This document shows, piece by piece, positions 36,601-51,124 of a DNA stretch of 64,000 nt. The stretch is from Strigops habroptila (taxonomy: Eukaryota > Chordata > Aves > Psittaciformes > Psittacidae), in NCBI RefSeq assembly GCF_004027225.2, contig NC_044284.2, positions 43,448,420-43,512,419 on the forward strand, read 5' to 3'. Every line of letters starts with the position of its first letter. Position 1 is the stretch's first letter. The notes under the pieces are model-generated. The model saw nothing but the letters and a program-made list of their open reading frames with translations. It did not search any database and was not told the origin of the DNA. Both the position numbers and the translations under genes were made by a program.

Positions 36601-38247
36601 GCTTCTTCCCATGTGGTTCAAAGCTCCCTGAGTGTAGCACTGGCAATGGGATCCAGTGCTCCCTTTGCGGCACTGAGAACAGAGCACTGGAAAAAAGTGT
36701 CTGCTGGTGTTGAGAAGCAATTACTCTGGAGATGTGTCTGGGCTGCAGCCAGCCTGGGCTTGCAGTGGGTAAGATATGCAGACTGATATTCAAACTGATG
36801 GTGGCAAATCAGCAAACAGAAGATAGCCTGTGGCAGGTTGTGCAAGAGAAAGAGGATCTAGTCTTTCTCCACATGCATATGAAGGCCTTTATTTGACTTC
36901 TTGCTTGAGAAATAGATTATTTGCAATCCCTGCTAGTTAATTCTTGCAATTTATCAATTATTGGTCAGTGAGGCCATGAAGTGTCACGTGCACTCGGGTT
37001 TCCCAGGCTGTGGGATATTTTGTGGAGAAGACTTGCTTTCTGAAAGTTGCTCCTGAGAGGTACACTACCTGCCTATGCACCCTCTGAGAGATGTGAGACC
37101 TGGCAGCTCTGCCTCCAGCTGGGCAGCAAGGCCAGCTCCTATTTCAATTTATCTTATTTTTAACTATACTTTTGTCATTTAAATTTATCTTCTGTGTACA
37201 CACATATATCTTTACCTATATTAATTTATCTGTGAATGTCAAGAGGCAGCTCATGTCGTTTATAGACACAGACCTGTGGCCCTCTCCGTGCCTCTGGCAG
37301 AGGGGCAGACTTGTGCCGGTGCAGCTGCAGTGAGAGCTGAGACTTTGGTTCGTTCTTCCTCATCCTCTCAAGCTGGGCTCAGGCACAGCCTGGGCATGTC
37401 CCAGTCACCTGCTGGGGGAGCTCTGGGGCAGATCTTCCACCCCATACAACATTGCTGCAGCTGCCTCCCACTGCTGCCCTGCTTCTGAGTCCTCCCGCAG
37501 ACTGCTGAGCAGAGAACGGTGCTAAAGCTGCAGAGACCCTTCTCGCACTGCGCTCAGGGTTTTCAGCACAGCTCAGAGTTTTCCTATTGCTTGATTTTTG
37601 TCTGTGTATAACTTTAAATTGTTGCAGAATGCTCGGAGACAATCTTCACATCCCGGGTGTGTGCTCTGCATAGGCAGGCTCTTCCCCTCTCAGTGTGTGG
37701 TTAGGGTAGTCACACAGTCTCCATAGTGTTGTGCTTCAGGATATATTAGCCTTTGATTCTTAAAGCAGTCAGAGCTGAACGTCCTGTGTATCCAGAGCAA
37801 ATGTTTCCTGCAGTGATAGGTTCTGTTGCAGCCAGCAGAGTTGCTGGGGCTCCTGTTGTGACTGTGCTTGATTACACTGCCATTCTCCAAGGTGATTTGG
37901 GGCTGTAGGGAAGTTGGGCAGAACTGAGCCAAAAGCAATGCCTTGAAAAGTGAATAATGCTCTTATTTCTCTAAAGTGAAACACTGATGGCTTTGCCAGA
38001 ATAAGCATACAAGTCATCTTTAAACCAAAATCAGCCACTGATTTTGATCTATAGCAAAGTAAGCCAAATGACTCTCTACGTGGACAGTTCCCTTCAGGTT
38101 TATTGCCTTTGTTAAAACATTTATGACAACACCACATCCAGCTTCCTTCTACAACACATCCAGCTTCTTCCGTACAATTGCAATCCCCTTGTTGACACCA
38201 AAAATAACTGTGATAATTATATTACCATTCCTCTAGGATTTCCTGAC
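33666..38247. other. Intergenic, no gene seen
   Basis: Includes an AT-rich stretch at about 35.6-36.1 kb free of recognised repeats. A small imperfect duplication of CACATCCAGCTTC lies at about 38134-38170. Confidence 0.6.
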
Positions 38248-38520
38248 TAATTCCTACCCAGGGAGCTGTAAAAGTAAGCACTGGGAGGCAGGATGATTTG
38301 GCAAACACCCAGCACCAAGTTGAGAGAACACTATGCAACTTTTCATTTCCTTTCAGGATGTGTTGTGTCTCTTCACTTTGCTGCTGAGGTATTCAAACAC
38401 AAGGAGAAAAGGGAAGGTTAGTTTTCAAATGCCTGGATCCTAACAGCCCATGGCGTCACGATCCAACTACATCTGGGTCTTCTACAACGAAGGCACTGAT
38501 GGGAAGGGCACCCTGTGCAG
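38248..38520 (+). repeat. Left arm of a dispersed inverted repeat pair
   Basis: About 270 bp are also present in reverse complement at 41597-41893. Shared landmarks are CCCAGGGAGCTGTA, AAGTAAGCACTGGGA, GAGAACACTATGCAACTTTT, TTTGCTGCTGAGGTATTCAA, GCCTGGATCCTAACAGCCC and AAGGCACTGATGG. By eye the arms are roughly 85-90% identical outside one indel of about 24-30 nt. I do not recognise the family. It could be an unlisted bird repeat, the arms of a degraded DNA element, or a local duplication. Confidence 0.85.
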
Positions 38521-41500
38521 GTGCTGGTGAAGATCTTGGTTTCCTGAGCCTGGTTATTAAACTTTGCAGTTCTTGTGTGGCTAATATTTTCACATGGAGT
38601 AGCATTTAGACAGTGGTGCTTAAAATCCTTGGAGTCTGGCTGAAAGGAGCACAGGTACCACACCCCAGTGAACAAAGGAAAGCATTTTCCATGCACATCC
38701 TTGCAGTTCAGGGAAATCTTTTTCAGCTAGCTCTGCACTGTAACTATATTAATTAGACGTTGATACTAATTACTACTCTTTAGGTTTTCTGAAAGTGTGA
38801 ATGAAAATGAATTTGTTAATAGTATGGTTATGAAATAATTTTATGATGATTTAGACTATTTAATGTTCTACCACTACTTTTGCTATCAGTTAGCACTCAT
38901 GTGAGTTTCTTCATAGCAAATCACGTCCCTGAGTAACAAAAATCCCCAAATATTTGCAAAGCAAAGGCGGCTGCATTAGCCTGCCCATTAACAGTTAGTC
39001 TGCCCCTACCCTTGTGTAAAAGTAGCTGTCTCAGATTCTTCTATAATCACTTCTGCTTCCCACTCCCACCGTGAAAATGCTACCTTCTTGAGTTTGTAGG
39101 GATGAATTGAGGAATCAATAGCTAGAAAATTTTGTTCTGCCCACCACTGAACTGAAGGAATTGGGTTCACCACTTAGCTACATTTTTCTGAGAGCATTAC
39201 ATTTATCCACTCTATATGCATGTGAGCGCTTATTTATGTGACTTGGACACTGCCACCAGCTCAGCTTTTTGTATGATCATGATTGTCTTTTAACATTCCT
39301 CTCACATATGAGCAGATCACTTTATGTGCAATGCCTTAATGACTGGAGTGTCCCTTATCCCGCTAAGTTTGGCTTTAGAGAAATAAGGGCATTATCAAGC
39401 AAGGCAGATGAGATGGCAAAGCTCACATAGGGGAAAGGCACTGTGATCTCTTAGGCACAGATCACTTCTGTTTTTTTCCTCATCCAAGATAATTCAGTGG
39501 TTTCTTTTGATAAACATATCTGTGAGGACAGGCCTTGGGTTACTAAACCGTGTATTCCCAGAGAATGGCCCTGCTGATGTGTCCTGCTTCTCAGAGAATG
39601 CAGTCTTTCACTGAACAGGGGTATGATTCATGGTGTAGAAACAGAAGGTACTGGAGAAGCTGCATTTAAAAATAAATAAAAATCTAGAAAACCTACTCTC
39701 CTCCTATGGAAAATGTGAATATTTAGAGATACCATTTTTGTCCTGCACTAGGAATAAACGATCTCAGAGCTACTTGTGGAAGAGGGATATCAATAGTTAC
39801 TTGAAAACCACCTTTTTATTTGCCTTTTCTTCAAAGAAAATGTCATCATGTTGTGATGTCCCAGCTGGAGCCTTCTCTATTAATTTGCTTCAGCATGCTT
39901 TAAGGGATGTGGTATATGGGAATTTGCATTTGGGCACAGTTCCTGTAAAAGTCTCACACTAGCGCTACTGGAGAGGAGGCTGTGGTGCACTGTGGGAGCA
40001 CTGGTCTGCCCATAAAGAGGAACAAGTAAAGCCCTTGGATAACAGCTCTGGCCTGTCAAGTTAATGTATCTAAATAGTAAATTGACGTAGAATAAAAGTG
40101 CTTCAAGAAACTACCATTTTTCTGCCTTGGAGAACCTAACAAGAAATGTGTCACTTCAGCTTTCTAGAAAGAAAAATTATGTGGAAAAAAATCAGAATTT
40201 TCCTAGGGAAAAATTAAGCACGAATGGGAGGATTGGGGCTCTCTGTCTTCAGGTGCATTGACAGAACAGCTCATCATTCAGGTAATTTTGGAAGGTTGCC
40301 TTGAGGTGGTTAGAGCTAGAATTTTAGGAAGTCTGCCCATCCGAGCAGGAAGATGGTGTGTCTGCCAGCCCTAGGGACGTATTGGTAAGTTGAAATAATT
40401 CTTTATTTTTCCAAGGACTCATAATTCAGAGCCTGTTGAAAGCCAGGAGTACATGGAGCTGGAGGCCTGTTTTATGGCAGACTCCTTTCCCTGCGACAAT
40501 AACGCCTGAGAACCATGTGCATTTTCTACTTCTGTCTGTGCTAATCCAACTTCTTGGACTGATGCAATATTAGATCTTATTTTCCAATGAAGAATTAAAT
40601 CGGCAACAGTATAAGAATCATGTCTTCTCAACTCAATAGACTCTCACAAAAGAGTGCAGCAGAGCATGCAACAAAGTATTTTCCATAGTACACTGTACTC
40701 TGCCCTCACACCCATCTAAATGGGGTCAGGATCTCCACATTAATTCCAAACATGCAGGAAATTGTCAGATTCTGCTTGTCCTCTGACAACTATAGAGGAT
40801 AAATCATCTGAGGAGTTGAAAAGGCAGCATTTTTTTTTTTACAATACTAGCTCTCTTCAAAGCACTCTGGTGTCCATCAGCTAGTGTAGTTCAAGACAAG
40901 TTCAGTTTTGTATTATGTTGGATGGTGGTCACTGTGAGATTGTTGAAACATTTAGAATTTGTGCCTTGCTTAATCTCACCCTGAACAGCAAGTATGTGTC
41001 TTCTAGGAAATCATGGACTGAGCAACATCATGGTGGTAACAAGAAAGGAATGACCCTTTGAGGTGCATGCCCTTTTCAGAGGAGCACTGACATCCTCGGG
41101 CCATGTCAGAGACCGTGTCCCACCACTCACACACCCAACATGGCCATTTCAGGAGAAGAAGAGATGAATGGAAACCCCTTCTCCCTGTGGTGCAACTCAG
41201 CATTATTTCCATGGTATGAACTGTGCCTGAAAACAACATCAGAAGAATATGCTGCTGAGTAATATGCGAAGTGCCACTTGGGTTTCTGGAGCCAGTCGCC
41301 AAGGACCATGGCTGGGACCACATTACATGTATTTGTCTGAGCTCCCATGAGACCATGGGACTTGGAGATTGGAATTTCCCCTTGTGCACTTTGCTCAGAG
41401 GAAGAGGGAGCCCTGGCAGGATTAAAGCAAGACAGCCACCCTACCTTGTTCTAGCACAGGCACTTCCTGCAAAGCTAGCTGTGGTCTGTGGGTGTGCAGA

Positions 41501-41596
41501 ATGCAGCTGGGCTAAGAAGCAGGCGACACTGAGATCAAGAATTTCACTGAAGGTATTTGCTTCAGCTCTCTGCAGCATAACTGTGCACTTACTCAA
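38521..41596. other. Sequence between the inverted repeat arms
   Basis: About 3.1 kb, AT-rich. No transposase, reverse transcriptase or other coding sequence was recognised, so it is not clearly the body of an element. Confidence 0.55.
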
Positions 41597-41893
41597 CTGC
41601 ACAGAATGCCTTTTCCATCAGTGCCTTTGTTGTAAAAGACCTTGAAATGGACATTGGTGGACATTGAAAATGCGTGATGATATTGGATCATGACACCACG
41701 GGCTGTTAGGATCCAGGCACTTGAAAACTAGCCTTCCCCTTTCTCCTGTATTTGAATACCTCAGCAGCAAAGTGAGGAGGCACAACACATCCTGAAAGGA
41801 AATGAAAAGTTGCATAGTGTTCTCTCAGCTTGGTGCTGGGTACTTCCCAAGTCATCCTGCATCCCAGTGCTTACTTGTACAGCTCCCTGGGCA
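41597..41893 (-). repeat. Right arm of the dispersed inverted repeat pair
   Basis: Reverse-complement partner of 38248-38520, with about 3.1 kb between the arms. It holds a short extra segment near 41650-41680 containing a local duplication (GGACATTGGTGGACATTG) that the other arm lacks. Confidence 0.85.
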
Positions 41894-44800
41894 GTAATGA
41901 GAGTGAGTGGGAATTCAGGGCACAGGGACAGCAGAGTTGGCCTTGAAGGTTCATACCTGTAAGAGTGTGCTAATAAGAGAGTTTTCCATTCTAATAAATG
42001 GAATCAAGTCAGGAAAACAAAGAACTTTGTTCTGTCATGAGTATGGTAGTCCAACAGGATTGCAACTAGTGTGTTGTAACTTTTGCTGCTGCTCATTGGC
42101 TACTCAACAAGCTTTTTGATCAAGATCTGTTTCCATCTCTGAACATATTAGCTGAATTCAGCATGCCAAAATCATTAAAGGACTACTCTGCAGAATCAAG
42201 TCTTGGTTTGCTATGAGAGGATGGTTTCATTGCACATAAACTATTACAGTTTTGGGTCAGACTTATTTTTTACAAAGTTCTATTTGCTTCAGTGGCTTTC
42301 AATCAGCATAAATGTGGGTTAACTTCTTTGTCATCAATGATACGCATTTTCTGCCTTCCTGATGATAAGTAAAATCACAGAAGAGTCTCTAAGCTATGAA
42401 AACTACCCTGAGTGATGCTTACCTTCATTGAAAGGGTAGCTAAGTAAACCCTAAAGGATATCAGTGGTCAGTCACCAGGTCACCAGAGCAGCTGGTGCTC
42501 TTCGACCCTAAAAAGTGGGAAGTCAGTAGTAGTAGCTTTGTAGCTATCCTCTTGTCTCAGCAATGAAGTCTTCTGCTTGATCAGATACAAATTATTGAGG
42601 TAAAGTGCTGCTGTTCCTATTTTATTAATTGCAGTGAGCAGAATTACTTGATTTATTTTTTTGTGCATCAGTCTGGAGGCAAAGGACACTTTAAGACTTA
42701 ATCAAGACTTTGGATTGTATCTTCAAGTTAGTAGCAATGGGGAATAAATAATATTCTCTAACATCTCCTGCTTCAAATCATACTGGATTGATATTGGGTA
42801 GCTGAGTATCTCACAGCTTCTGAGAAGACAGTGTTGCTACAAGTTAGAGGACAAGAAGAAGTCACCTTTTCTCTGTGGCAGTTGATTACTGCATTTTACA
42901 AATTCTCAGTCAATTCGCTGAAATAAATATCAAGGTAGGACTAAACTATGCATCTTAGCTGGGTTCTATGAAGGCAGCATGAAGGAGAAAGTGATCTACT
43001 ACATAGGAGAATTGCTTCAAGTTTGAGCGACATCCACCATCACTTGTTGGGAGTCTATTCTTCATAAAAATTGGAACAACATTTTTTTTCCTCAGTGGTT
43101 TGATTTCATGGAAAGTGGTAGAGATGCAGCTGGTTCCTTATTATCAACAACAGCTGAGGCCTGAGCTGGAAACCCTCATTTTCAGTTGTTTAAAACTTGG
43201 ACAACATTAACTGTCTGAGCTGAAACTTAATACTGTGAGTTACCCTGCATCAGAACTTACAAGGAAACTGGGATCCAACAACCTAGTAGTTTCCAGGCCT
43301 AGCTGAATTTTGTGGCTAGCAAGTGCCAAAGCTGAGCTGTCAATAGGCTGAAAGGGAGAGGACCACAGCTAGAGGGGTCCTGAACCTCTTGCATTGTAAC
43401 AGCATTGTTTGGGATTGTGTTCCTTGAGACCCGTTCAGTCTGTTTGGTGTGATACATCCATTTTGCCATGCCCTTTTGGGAGGGAGCTGCTTTCAGCCTA
43501 GTTCTTGTGTCTTTCACCGCACTGTCCCAGTGCAGGTCATCAGCACTGTCCTCAGAAGAGTATATTCTGGGTTTTTTTTATTTGGACAAGCCACTTGCGT
43601 CAGTGGTGTATCATCTGGTCTGTCCACCTCCAGACTGTCTTGTTCCTTCCCTGCTATTATGTCTGTCTGCATTTCACACGGTCATAAGGCTTGTAAAGTT
43701 CTCTGCTGTTGTATAGTGATAATTATAGAAAATTCTTTGAAACAAAGAGTAATTACCCCTTTTTAGTGGAGGTTTTAAACAGTGTGCATTAATAAGGGTT
43801 GTATATTAAACAATGGGAAGGAAACAAATGCCAACTAATACTCAATGATCATTTGGCTGTCTTACATACAATGGCACAATGATGCTTGGGGAAAGCTTTA
43901 TTTTTAGGGGTAATTGAAAGTTGTATCATGAGTGCGCAAAAGGAAGCCAAACTGAAGTGGCAGAGGCAAATTTATTTAAGGTGTTTCCTGAATCTTGCAG
44001 CATTAATAATGATTTTTCCAGGTGGTTTTTTGTTATACATTTCATAAAGGGAACTGACAACTTTCTTCCATGGTCTGTCTCATCTTTATAAAGAGATAAG
44101 TTTGTAAGGTGGGAAACCTGTTCTAGTTGCAAGAACAGTTCCTCTGCTATTTTAACCAGTTTATTAGGAAAACAGTGGATATTCTAAATAAGTATAATTG
44201 TTATTGAATGACGCTTTTCCTGGGATGAACCTTAAAGAAAAAAGGGTTTTTAGGAGCTGGATTGGTTGGACAACAGCAGTGTCCTCTGTGGAAGTTCCCT
44301 CTTTCCAATTTAGCGATGTCAAGCAACCTCATTTCCCTACTGAGGTTGAATATTTCTGGAGTTGACACTTTCTCCAGCTTTCCCCATGACACCTATGGTT
44401 TGTTAGCTCAAATCTTTGGTACAATGTACAAAAAAATCACAATTGCTGAAGAAATGTTTATACTGAAACCTTTGGCATTGACTTGCTATCAGTGACCCAG
44501 CTGGTTTGGGTGAACTATCAGTTGTCCTGACAAGCCACATGTTTCGTATTCCCATGAGTAAGTTCTGTTGAAAGCACTAGTCCCTAGACTTCTAAATACT
44601 GTGGTTCACTTCTGTGGATGACATGGTTCTTGCCTCAAAGGCAGTTGCTGTGGGCAGTTTTCAGGAGATCAGCCTCCCTAGTATAATTCTACCTGTCAAG
44701 GTTCTTCCCTGGAACACAGCCACTACACCTCTTGCTGCACTAATTGTTGTCTCCTGGCAGTCTGCTTTTGTCCTCATCTTTGCTAATGCATTCAGCTGCA

Positions 44801-47800
44801 AATTCAGTCACACTTGAATAAAAATCAAAAAATCAACTGTTGCTTTGAAAAGCTTTCTTGTTTGACTGCTTTGTCACACCAGAGGCAAATCGTCCATGCA
44901 CAAGGGCAACACACAAAATTAATTGAGAAGAATCTAACTCTGACATTTATACACATTTTAGACGTTTCTTCCCCTAAATCATAGTCCTTTTCTACTCAGA
45001 GAACGGCAACCCCTGCCCAAAGTCTGTACGTTGATGGAAAATGTGTAGGAATGTACTGTCACTCCAAAAATGAAGCTTCTCTCATTCTGCATACTTTAAG
45101 TAAAGAATTTGGAAACTGCATCACAAATTAGCCCAGAGAATTGCAAGGAACAGAGGAACTGTTGCCTACTGTGCTTTAGGGCTGAGATCAGGCCCACTCA
45201 CAACCTCTAGGGGTGAAGTTCAGAAACCCTGACACCCACAACAGCCATGCAATTTCCTCTGGTCCAAGACTGATGAGCATTTTTTTTATTTGGAAATAAT
45301 GATTATGATCACTGCTTATTATAGTCAAGTGTGAATAATGCTGCTTATCATAAATAACCTAGTCAAAGTATTTTGGCTATTATGTATGTGGAAATTGTTG
45401 CAACTAGGCCTATGTTGCAATTGTTTTTGAAACTGAGCAATTTTGGCAATGTCATCTTCCAAATATGCTGTATTCTAAATCTAAACCCAAACATGGTAAT
45501 GATTTTCTTATGATTAGGTTAAAAAAGTGAGGAAGTTTTAAGATAGCAGAGATGGATTAAATACTTTGGGTTAAATAAGAAACAATGCCCATGGAACTGA
45601 GTGTTTTTCTAATTCTAAAGAAGTGGTTTTTTTTAGATGTTTTTGTACATCTAAAGAAGTTTTATTTTTTGGCTTTATGTTGATCATTGGTCAGCAAGCA
45701 AACAGAACACCATTCTTTATTCCTTTCTGGCCTGCACACTGGAAACTTTGCAAACAGTTGAGAAAAAGTTAGCCCCATCACGTGCTGGGTTAGGTTGTGC
45801 CATGCTTGTTTTAGCAACATGGCCTCCCATATTGCTTTTAACCATCATTCAAATCACAGCTCATTGCTAAATAGTGCAGTATTCTGACACTTTTTCATTC
45901 TTTTATATTCTGATTAATTTTCCTTAACTCACCTACTTTTGATTTAGCTGCTTCTGTGACTCATGAGTGGAAATAGGTTTCCCTCACATTTTAGTTAGGG
46001 CAGTGACTCTCAGCACATACTTGGAGTACTCTTGCTAAGGAGGAGAACTCATTCCGTAATGAGTTCAGTGAGCTTCCAAATTCACCCTGGTGCAGGGAAA
46101 GACAGATGAGAAGCAGTGATGTGCAATAAATATTAGGAGGCTTCAGCTATTACTCTCCTTTATGGCTTTTTGTTGTTCTGACACCTGGTTAGGGCAGAGA
46201 CAATTAAAGCAGGTGGGGAAAAAAAGTTAATAATTTAAAATATCCAGAATGCAGTTGTTAGCAAAGGATATGGTCTTCCAGCCTTTCCCAAATGCAGATT
46301 TTTAACATTTATCATTCTTTTAAAAAAGAATTTAGTAGCTTAAAGATCAAAAAATACAAAGAAAATACATTTTCTTGAAGAAGAAATTAGACAAATTTTG
46401 TCTGGAATTAAGAGACATTGTGTTTTATCAGAAAGCAGCTAGTCATGGAGGCAAATAAATGAGGCAGAAATGAGCTGACTTTGTTGTCATTTTGAGACTT
46501 TAAAGCAAAACATACAATTTTTCTAGAGAAAAAGTGTTGATTAAACCATAAAACTAGAGCTTAATGAAGGAATGAGCTACCTTGTGGTTATATAGCGTAA
46601 ATTGAAATAATGTCATTTAAGGTCTTTGAATTCAGTCATCTGACTGTAAATTAAAATAATTCTAATAACGTATTTATGCAACCTTATTTCCGAGCCTTAA
46701 TGGTTTGTCAGCATCACATATGGTAATTTGTGAATTTCCACTGACTGGCTGTGTTTTGGCCCCTTGTCCTTTTGTGTACATTCCAGATGCTGCTTATTTA
46801 GCATGGTATCAGAGCTGTTATTACTCTTGTTTGAACTCCTCACCACAATGCCTTTAAGCACTGTGGTTTACATTTGGCAAGGGCCAACACGTGACCTACA
46901 GTCATTCTGAAAATTGTGCACTTTCTCCTTTCTTAAGCAAGGAGACAATTCATGTTCTTGTTTTGAAGCACAGTATGGAGTAGCTCTTCTGTCATTTGCC
47001 ATGAGTGGACTATGTATTGCCTTGTGGTGAACTGATTTGTGGGTGACTTTCAAGATGAAGCCACATAAAGCAGGGCACTCAAATTGGCAGGTTTCCTTCT
47101 GATTTAGCAACCAGTGTTTGGGAGACAGGACAGCTGTAGCAAGTTGAAGTCTAAGCAGGTTTTTCACCTACTGTGGCATGTGGGTAGCCTGCTAAGCCCA
47201 ATATGGACTGATAGATCTGGTGGGAGGTTGATCTGCCTGAGTACTCAGTGTTTATATTTCAGAAGTCCCTGTCTTTGCCACTGTATTTGTTGTTCCTTGG
47301 ATCAGCATAGGGATCTCCCAGGAAATACTACCAAAACCAGTGAAACATTAACAGAACTATTAACAGAAGCGCTTCTACAGTTTTCAGTAGTGGCCACAGC
47401 ACTTGTCTTTAATGTGGCCATAGAAGAAATACAATTTTCAAGTCTTATATACATTATAGCACTCCATCAGGCTTCCGTCTTCTTCATGGTCAGTTTTTAT
47501 CTTTGTCCTTCTCTTAGCTCATTGGCTTATAACAGTGGAGAATCGCACACATAGCTGAGAGTGAACTTGCGTGGTAAATTGTAAGAGATGGTGGTTGTGG
47601 CTGAGCAGGCCAGCAGTTACATGGCAGCTTATGTGCCTTGTGCAGCTAGGCTAACTTGGTTGCTTTGGTCCTGACTTTGAGCTGAAGAAAGGGAGAGCTG
47701 CTTCTCATGTCTAAATTGGCCAATCCTAATGCATTGAAACAGATGTAGTTAGAGATCATTTCTGTAGCGATCTGTTGTCTAAACTGCAAACTCCTCAACT

Positions 47801-48301
47801 TGAACCACCACCACCACCATCTTTTAGTTTTGCATATTACTTTAACATCCCAGCCACATTTATGTGCATCCCTAGTTATACCATAGACTAAAGCTTCTTT
47901 CAGTTTTAGCAGTTGCTGTCTACTAGTGGAGATAGAAAGAAATATGGTATTTAATCTGCCTGTTACCTAGACTCATGTTAGCTGGGGTGCTACATGGGGG
48001 AGGAGAGGAAGGAAGTGGGAACGGAGATGGCAGAGAGGAGTGGGGAAGGTGTGGTGAAAAACACGTGAAGTACTAATATTTGACCTTTGGTAATTTTCCT
48101 TTTAATTGAATAGTTCATTTGATGAACTTCCTTTCTTCTTTGTGGCTGTGTAAAACCCTGTTCAGTGCTCCCAGTGGTAACACTCCTGCTTCAGCTGCAT
48201 CTGTGATATCACAAGGCACTTATGCTGCTCCAACAACAGGGATTCTTCCTGCTGTGATGTGGGATGCAGTGATTCAGTAGGGAAATTGATGCAGCTGCAT
48301 C
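41894..48301. other. AT-rich intergenic stretch, no gene seen
   Basis: Among the most AT-rich parts of the window, notably 45.2-46.8 kb, with few long frames and no recognised interspersed repeats. A CCA microsatellite lies near 47805-47820. Confidence 0.6.
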
Positions 48302-48375
48302 AGAGAATCATAGAACCATTTGGGCTGAAAGAGACCTTAAAGATCATTTAGTTCAAAGATCTCTCTGTGGCAGCC
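48302..48375 (-). mobile_element. Short CR1 3'-end fragment
   Basis: AGAATCATAGAACCATTTGG followed by GACCTTAAAGATCATTTAG matches the CR1 tail and 3' UTR in reverse. Similarity fades after about 75 bp. Confidence 0.8.
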
Positions 48376-49817
48376 TGTCGTACCTGGTCATTGAACTCCT
48401 GTCCACTTCGTTTTGCTGCAAATAGTGTTTGGTCCTCTTTGGGAATTGAGTTTTGCACCTTGTAGGGATCGAGCCATGTGTACGCAGTACGGAAGTCCAG
48501 CACCAGTCAGTGGAAACATTCCCACCTCTGATCTTCAGGGACCTGCATGGCCTTTGTGTTACAGGAGAGTATCAAGTTAAATACATAGCTGTGGGTGAGG
48601 CTGTGTGCTGTTCTGGTGATCTTAGGCTGCTGGACTTAAAATAAAGGCAACCGTGCTTATTACTTGTTTCCCTTTAGTTTTGCTAGTGAGTCTGGTCCAA
48701 GTAAATGTTTTCTCTCTCTTTCAGTTTCTAGGGTGCTAAAATCTGTTTACTGTACTGGAGAAAGGTTATGAGGGGTTATTAAAAGCTTGTAATGCATTTT
48801 TAGATTATTGCCTGGAAGATACAAAGGCAGTGGAAAATATTTTGACAGTTGTTTTACTATGAGAGCAGAAGCAGCAGGTGAAGAGATCTCATGTATCTGA
48901 GCATACGTGTTTCCGGACTGAGTCAAGCACACAGTCCATCTACCCCAGGCTGTCATCTTCATCATTCGCTACCACAAATTGCCTAAGATAAAAGTGAAAG
49001 AAACCTTGGGGAAACTGTTGAGTTCTTCAGGGAGATTGTTTTCTGCTGTTCTTTACCTAAAGATCTAGATCTTTTGCAGAGTTTCAGTTTTAAACCCCTG
49101 ATACAGCAACCTTGATATACATCCTCATTCTGCAGTAGGTCTTATGTCATTCTTTTCACCCTGCCAAGACCTTGTCCTCTGTGGCAGTGTGTCCACCAGG
49201 AACCCAGCAGTAAGTAGACAGGAGCTGTGGACTTATGATGAGTACTGTAGGACTTTGGCTTGCCTTGTAGATCTGTGTCTTAAGTGCTGCTATTTAGCTA
49301 AAGATCTTCCCTTGCAGAGGACACTGTGCTTTTTTTATAGATGTTGCTCATGTCTTACCTGAATTTCTTAGACTGCCATTAATAAAGCAAAAATAATGCC
49401 AAAACAACAACGACGACAACAAGAAAGAGAACAAAACCAAAACAAATTCTGTGAAACAGTCAGCACGAAGGACTCTGGGAAGTGCTGTGTTGTCTTTTGA
49501 AGGCTATAGCTACCTCACTGCTCCACAGTGAGGACTTCCTTGAGCAGCTGTGCAGTCTTTAAGTGATCTAAGTAGAGATAAATGAACTGAAAGTTGAGCT
49601 CAAGTCTCAAAAGCAGAGGGGTTTTTGTCCCTTCTAGACATTCAAGCTGACATGACAGCTTCATTGTGTGTAATTTTGATTTTGTGAAGAGGCTGACATG
49701 GGATGAAAGAGCTCCAAGAAGTGGTAAGATTCAGCCCTGTGCTGAATTAACCACAGACGTGCAGACCTTCACTGCCAAATGTGTATGCTCACTGCTTTGA
49801 TTTCCACTTAGATGCCC

Positions 49818-49858
49818 CCTTTTTTTTTTCTTTTCTTTTTTTTTTTTTTTTTTTTTTA
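49818..49858. repeat. Poly-T tract
   Basis: An almost pure T run of about 40 bp. It could be the reverse of a poly-A tail, but no recognisable retrocopied sequence follows on the right. Confidence 0.9.
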
Positions 49859-51124
49859 CACTTCAAAACCCTGCTTCTCTGGCACTTCATGTCCAGTATT
49901 GCCACTCATACGCATGCAGAATGGATTGTTCTGGACCCATTTGGATGATGTCTGGGTTAGGTCTCTAACAGCACCCAGACTGAATTACCTGGCTGGTTGG
50001 TGGTGGCACTCTGACATGATTTTTGCTATAGTCTTCTCATGGGTAAAAGTCCAAAACAGTTATCAGCCCACCTTGCCAGGTTCTCTCCAGTTAGAATGAA
50101 ATGTTCAGGAACACAGGAATCACTTAGGGATGCTATGAAGTCAGTGCAGATCAAGACCAATAAGGCTGCCTCCTCTCTGTTACCAGCTCTGCTGTGAGAT
50201 ACATTACGTCCCCAGGTCCTGGTCAGGTAGAATAAACAACTTTGGATCAGGGAGTTGTTTGATATCTATAAGGCAGTTTGCGAAGGATGACCTGGGGAGC
50301 TGATGTCTGAAAATAAGGATCTATAAGGTTTTGACTTTGCAAGGTAACCTCATACCTAACAGTTCAGCAGCTCACTATGGACATCCTACTGAAATGGCCT
50401 ATGCAGTCACAGGGAACTTCCCTGGGACTTGCCACATATACGCTGGTATAGTCCTGTCTGCTGCAAGTGCCTGTCTCCGTTGCATAAGAAACTTCCCCAG
50501 ATTGCACTGATGATGCAGCAGCAGCTTTTAAGCAGTTCTCCTTCAAGCATCTCCAAGTGAGTAAGGAAAACACCCAAAAGAAAGTGGTAGCTGCTGCAGC
50601 ACTGACATTTGGGGACAACCTTCTGTTGACATTTTTGCGCAGCATGAATCAGGAAATTTGACCTTCCTGCCCTGCATACATTTCTCATGGTATATACTTC
50701 TGTGTAATTTCTGCTTCCTGTGACCCAGATAGGACTGTGGTACACTTATGTGTAACATTTATGCTCTTGTCAGCTGGACTTATTGTGAGCCAGACTTCAC
50801 TGGCATAGATGAACAAAGCTTCACACCATTTACCAGTGTCCTTTTGATGTAAAGTAGCTGGGGATCTGGCCTGTCATTCCTATATGTTTGGTTGGTTTTG
50901 TTTGTGTAGAAGTTTAGGTGGTTGTCCCAAAACTTGGCGCACTCTAAACTGGTGAAGGCCAGGCTTGTCTTGGAGGAAGGTTGTGGGCAAAGCAGTACCA
51001 AAGTTGTAGGGAGTCTGCTCAGCAGAGAAGTGGGAGATGGCAAGGTGAAATGCTGGGGCTAGGGAGCAGCAGGAGTAACTTTGCTGGCATGTGATATATA
51101 AGGTTTTTTGCATTTGCCCCCCTC

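Noticed and set aside
47114..47554. Plus-strand open frame of 146 codons considered as a possible coding exon
   Set aside because: No resemblance to TNFSF4, TNFSF18 or any other family I know; it is Leu/Ser/Cys-rich as in chance frames.
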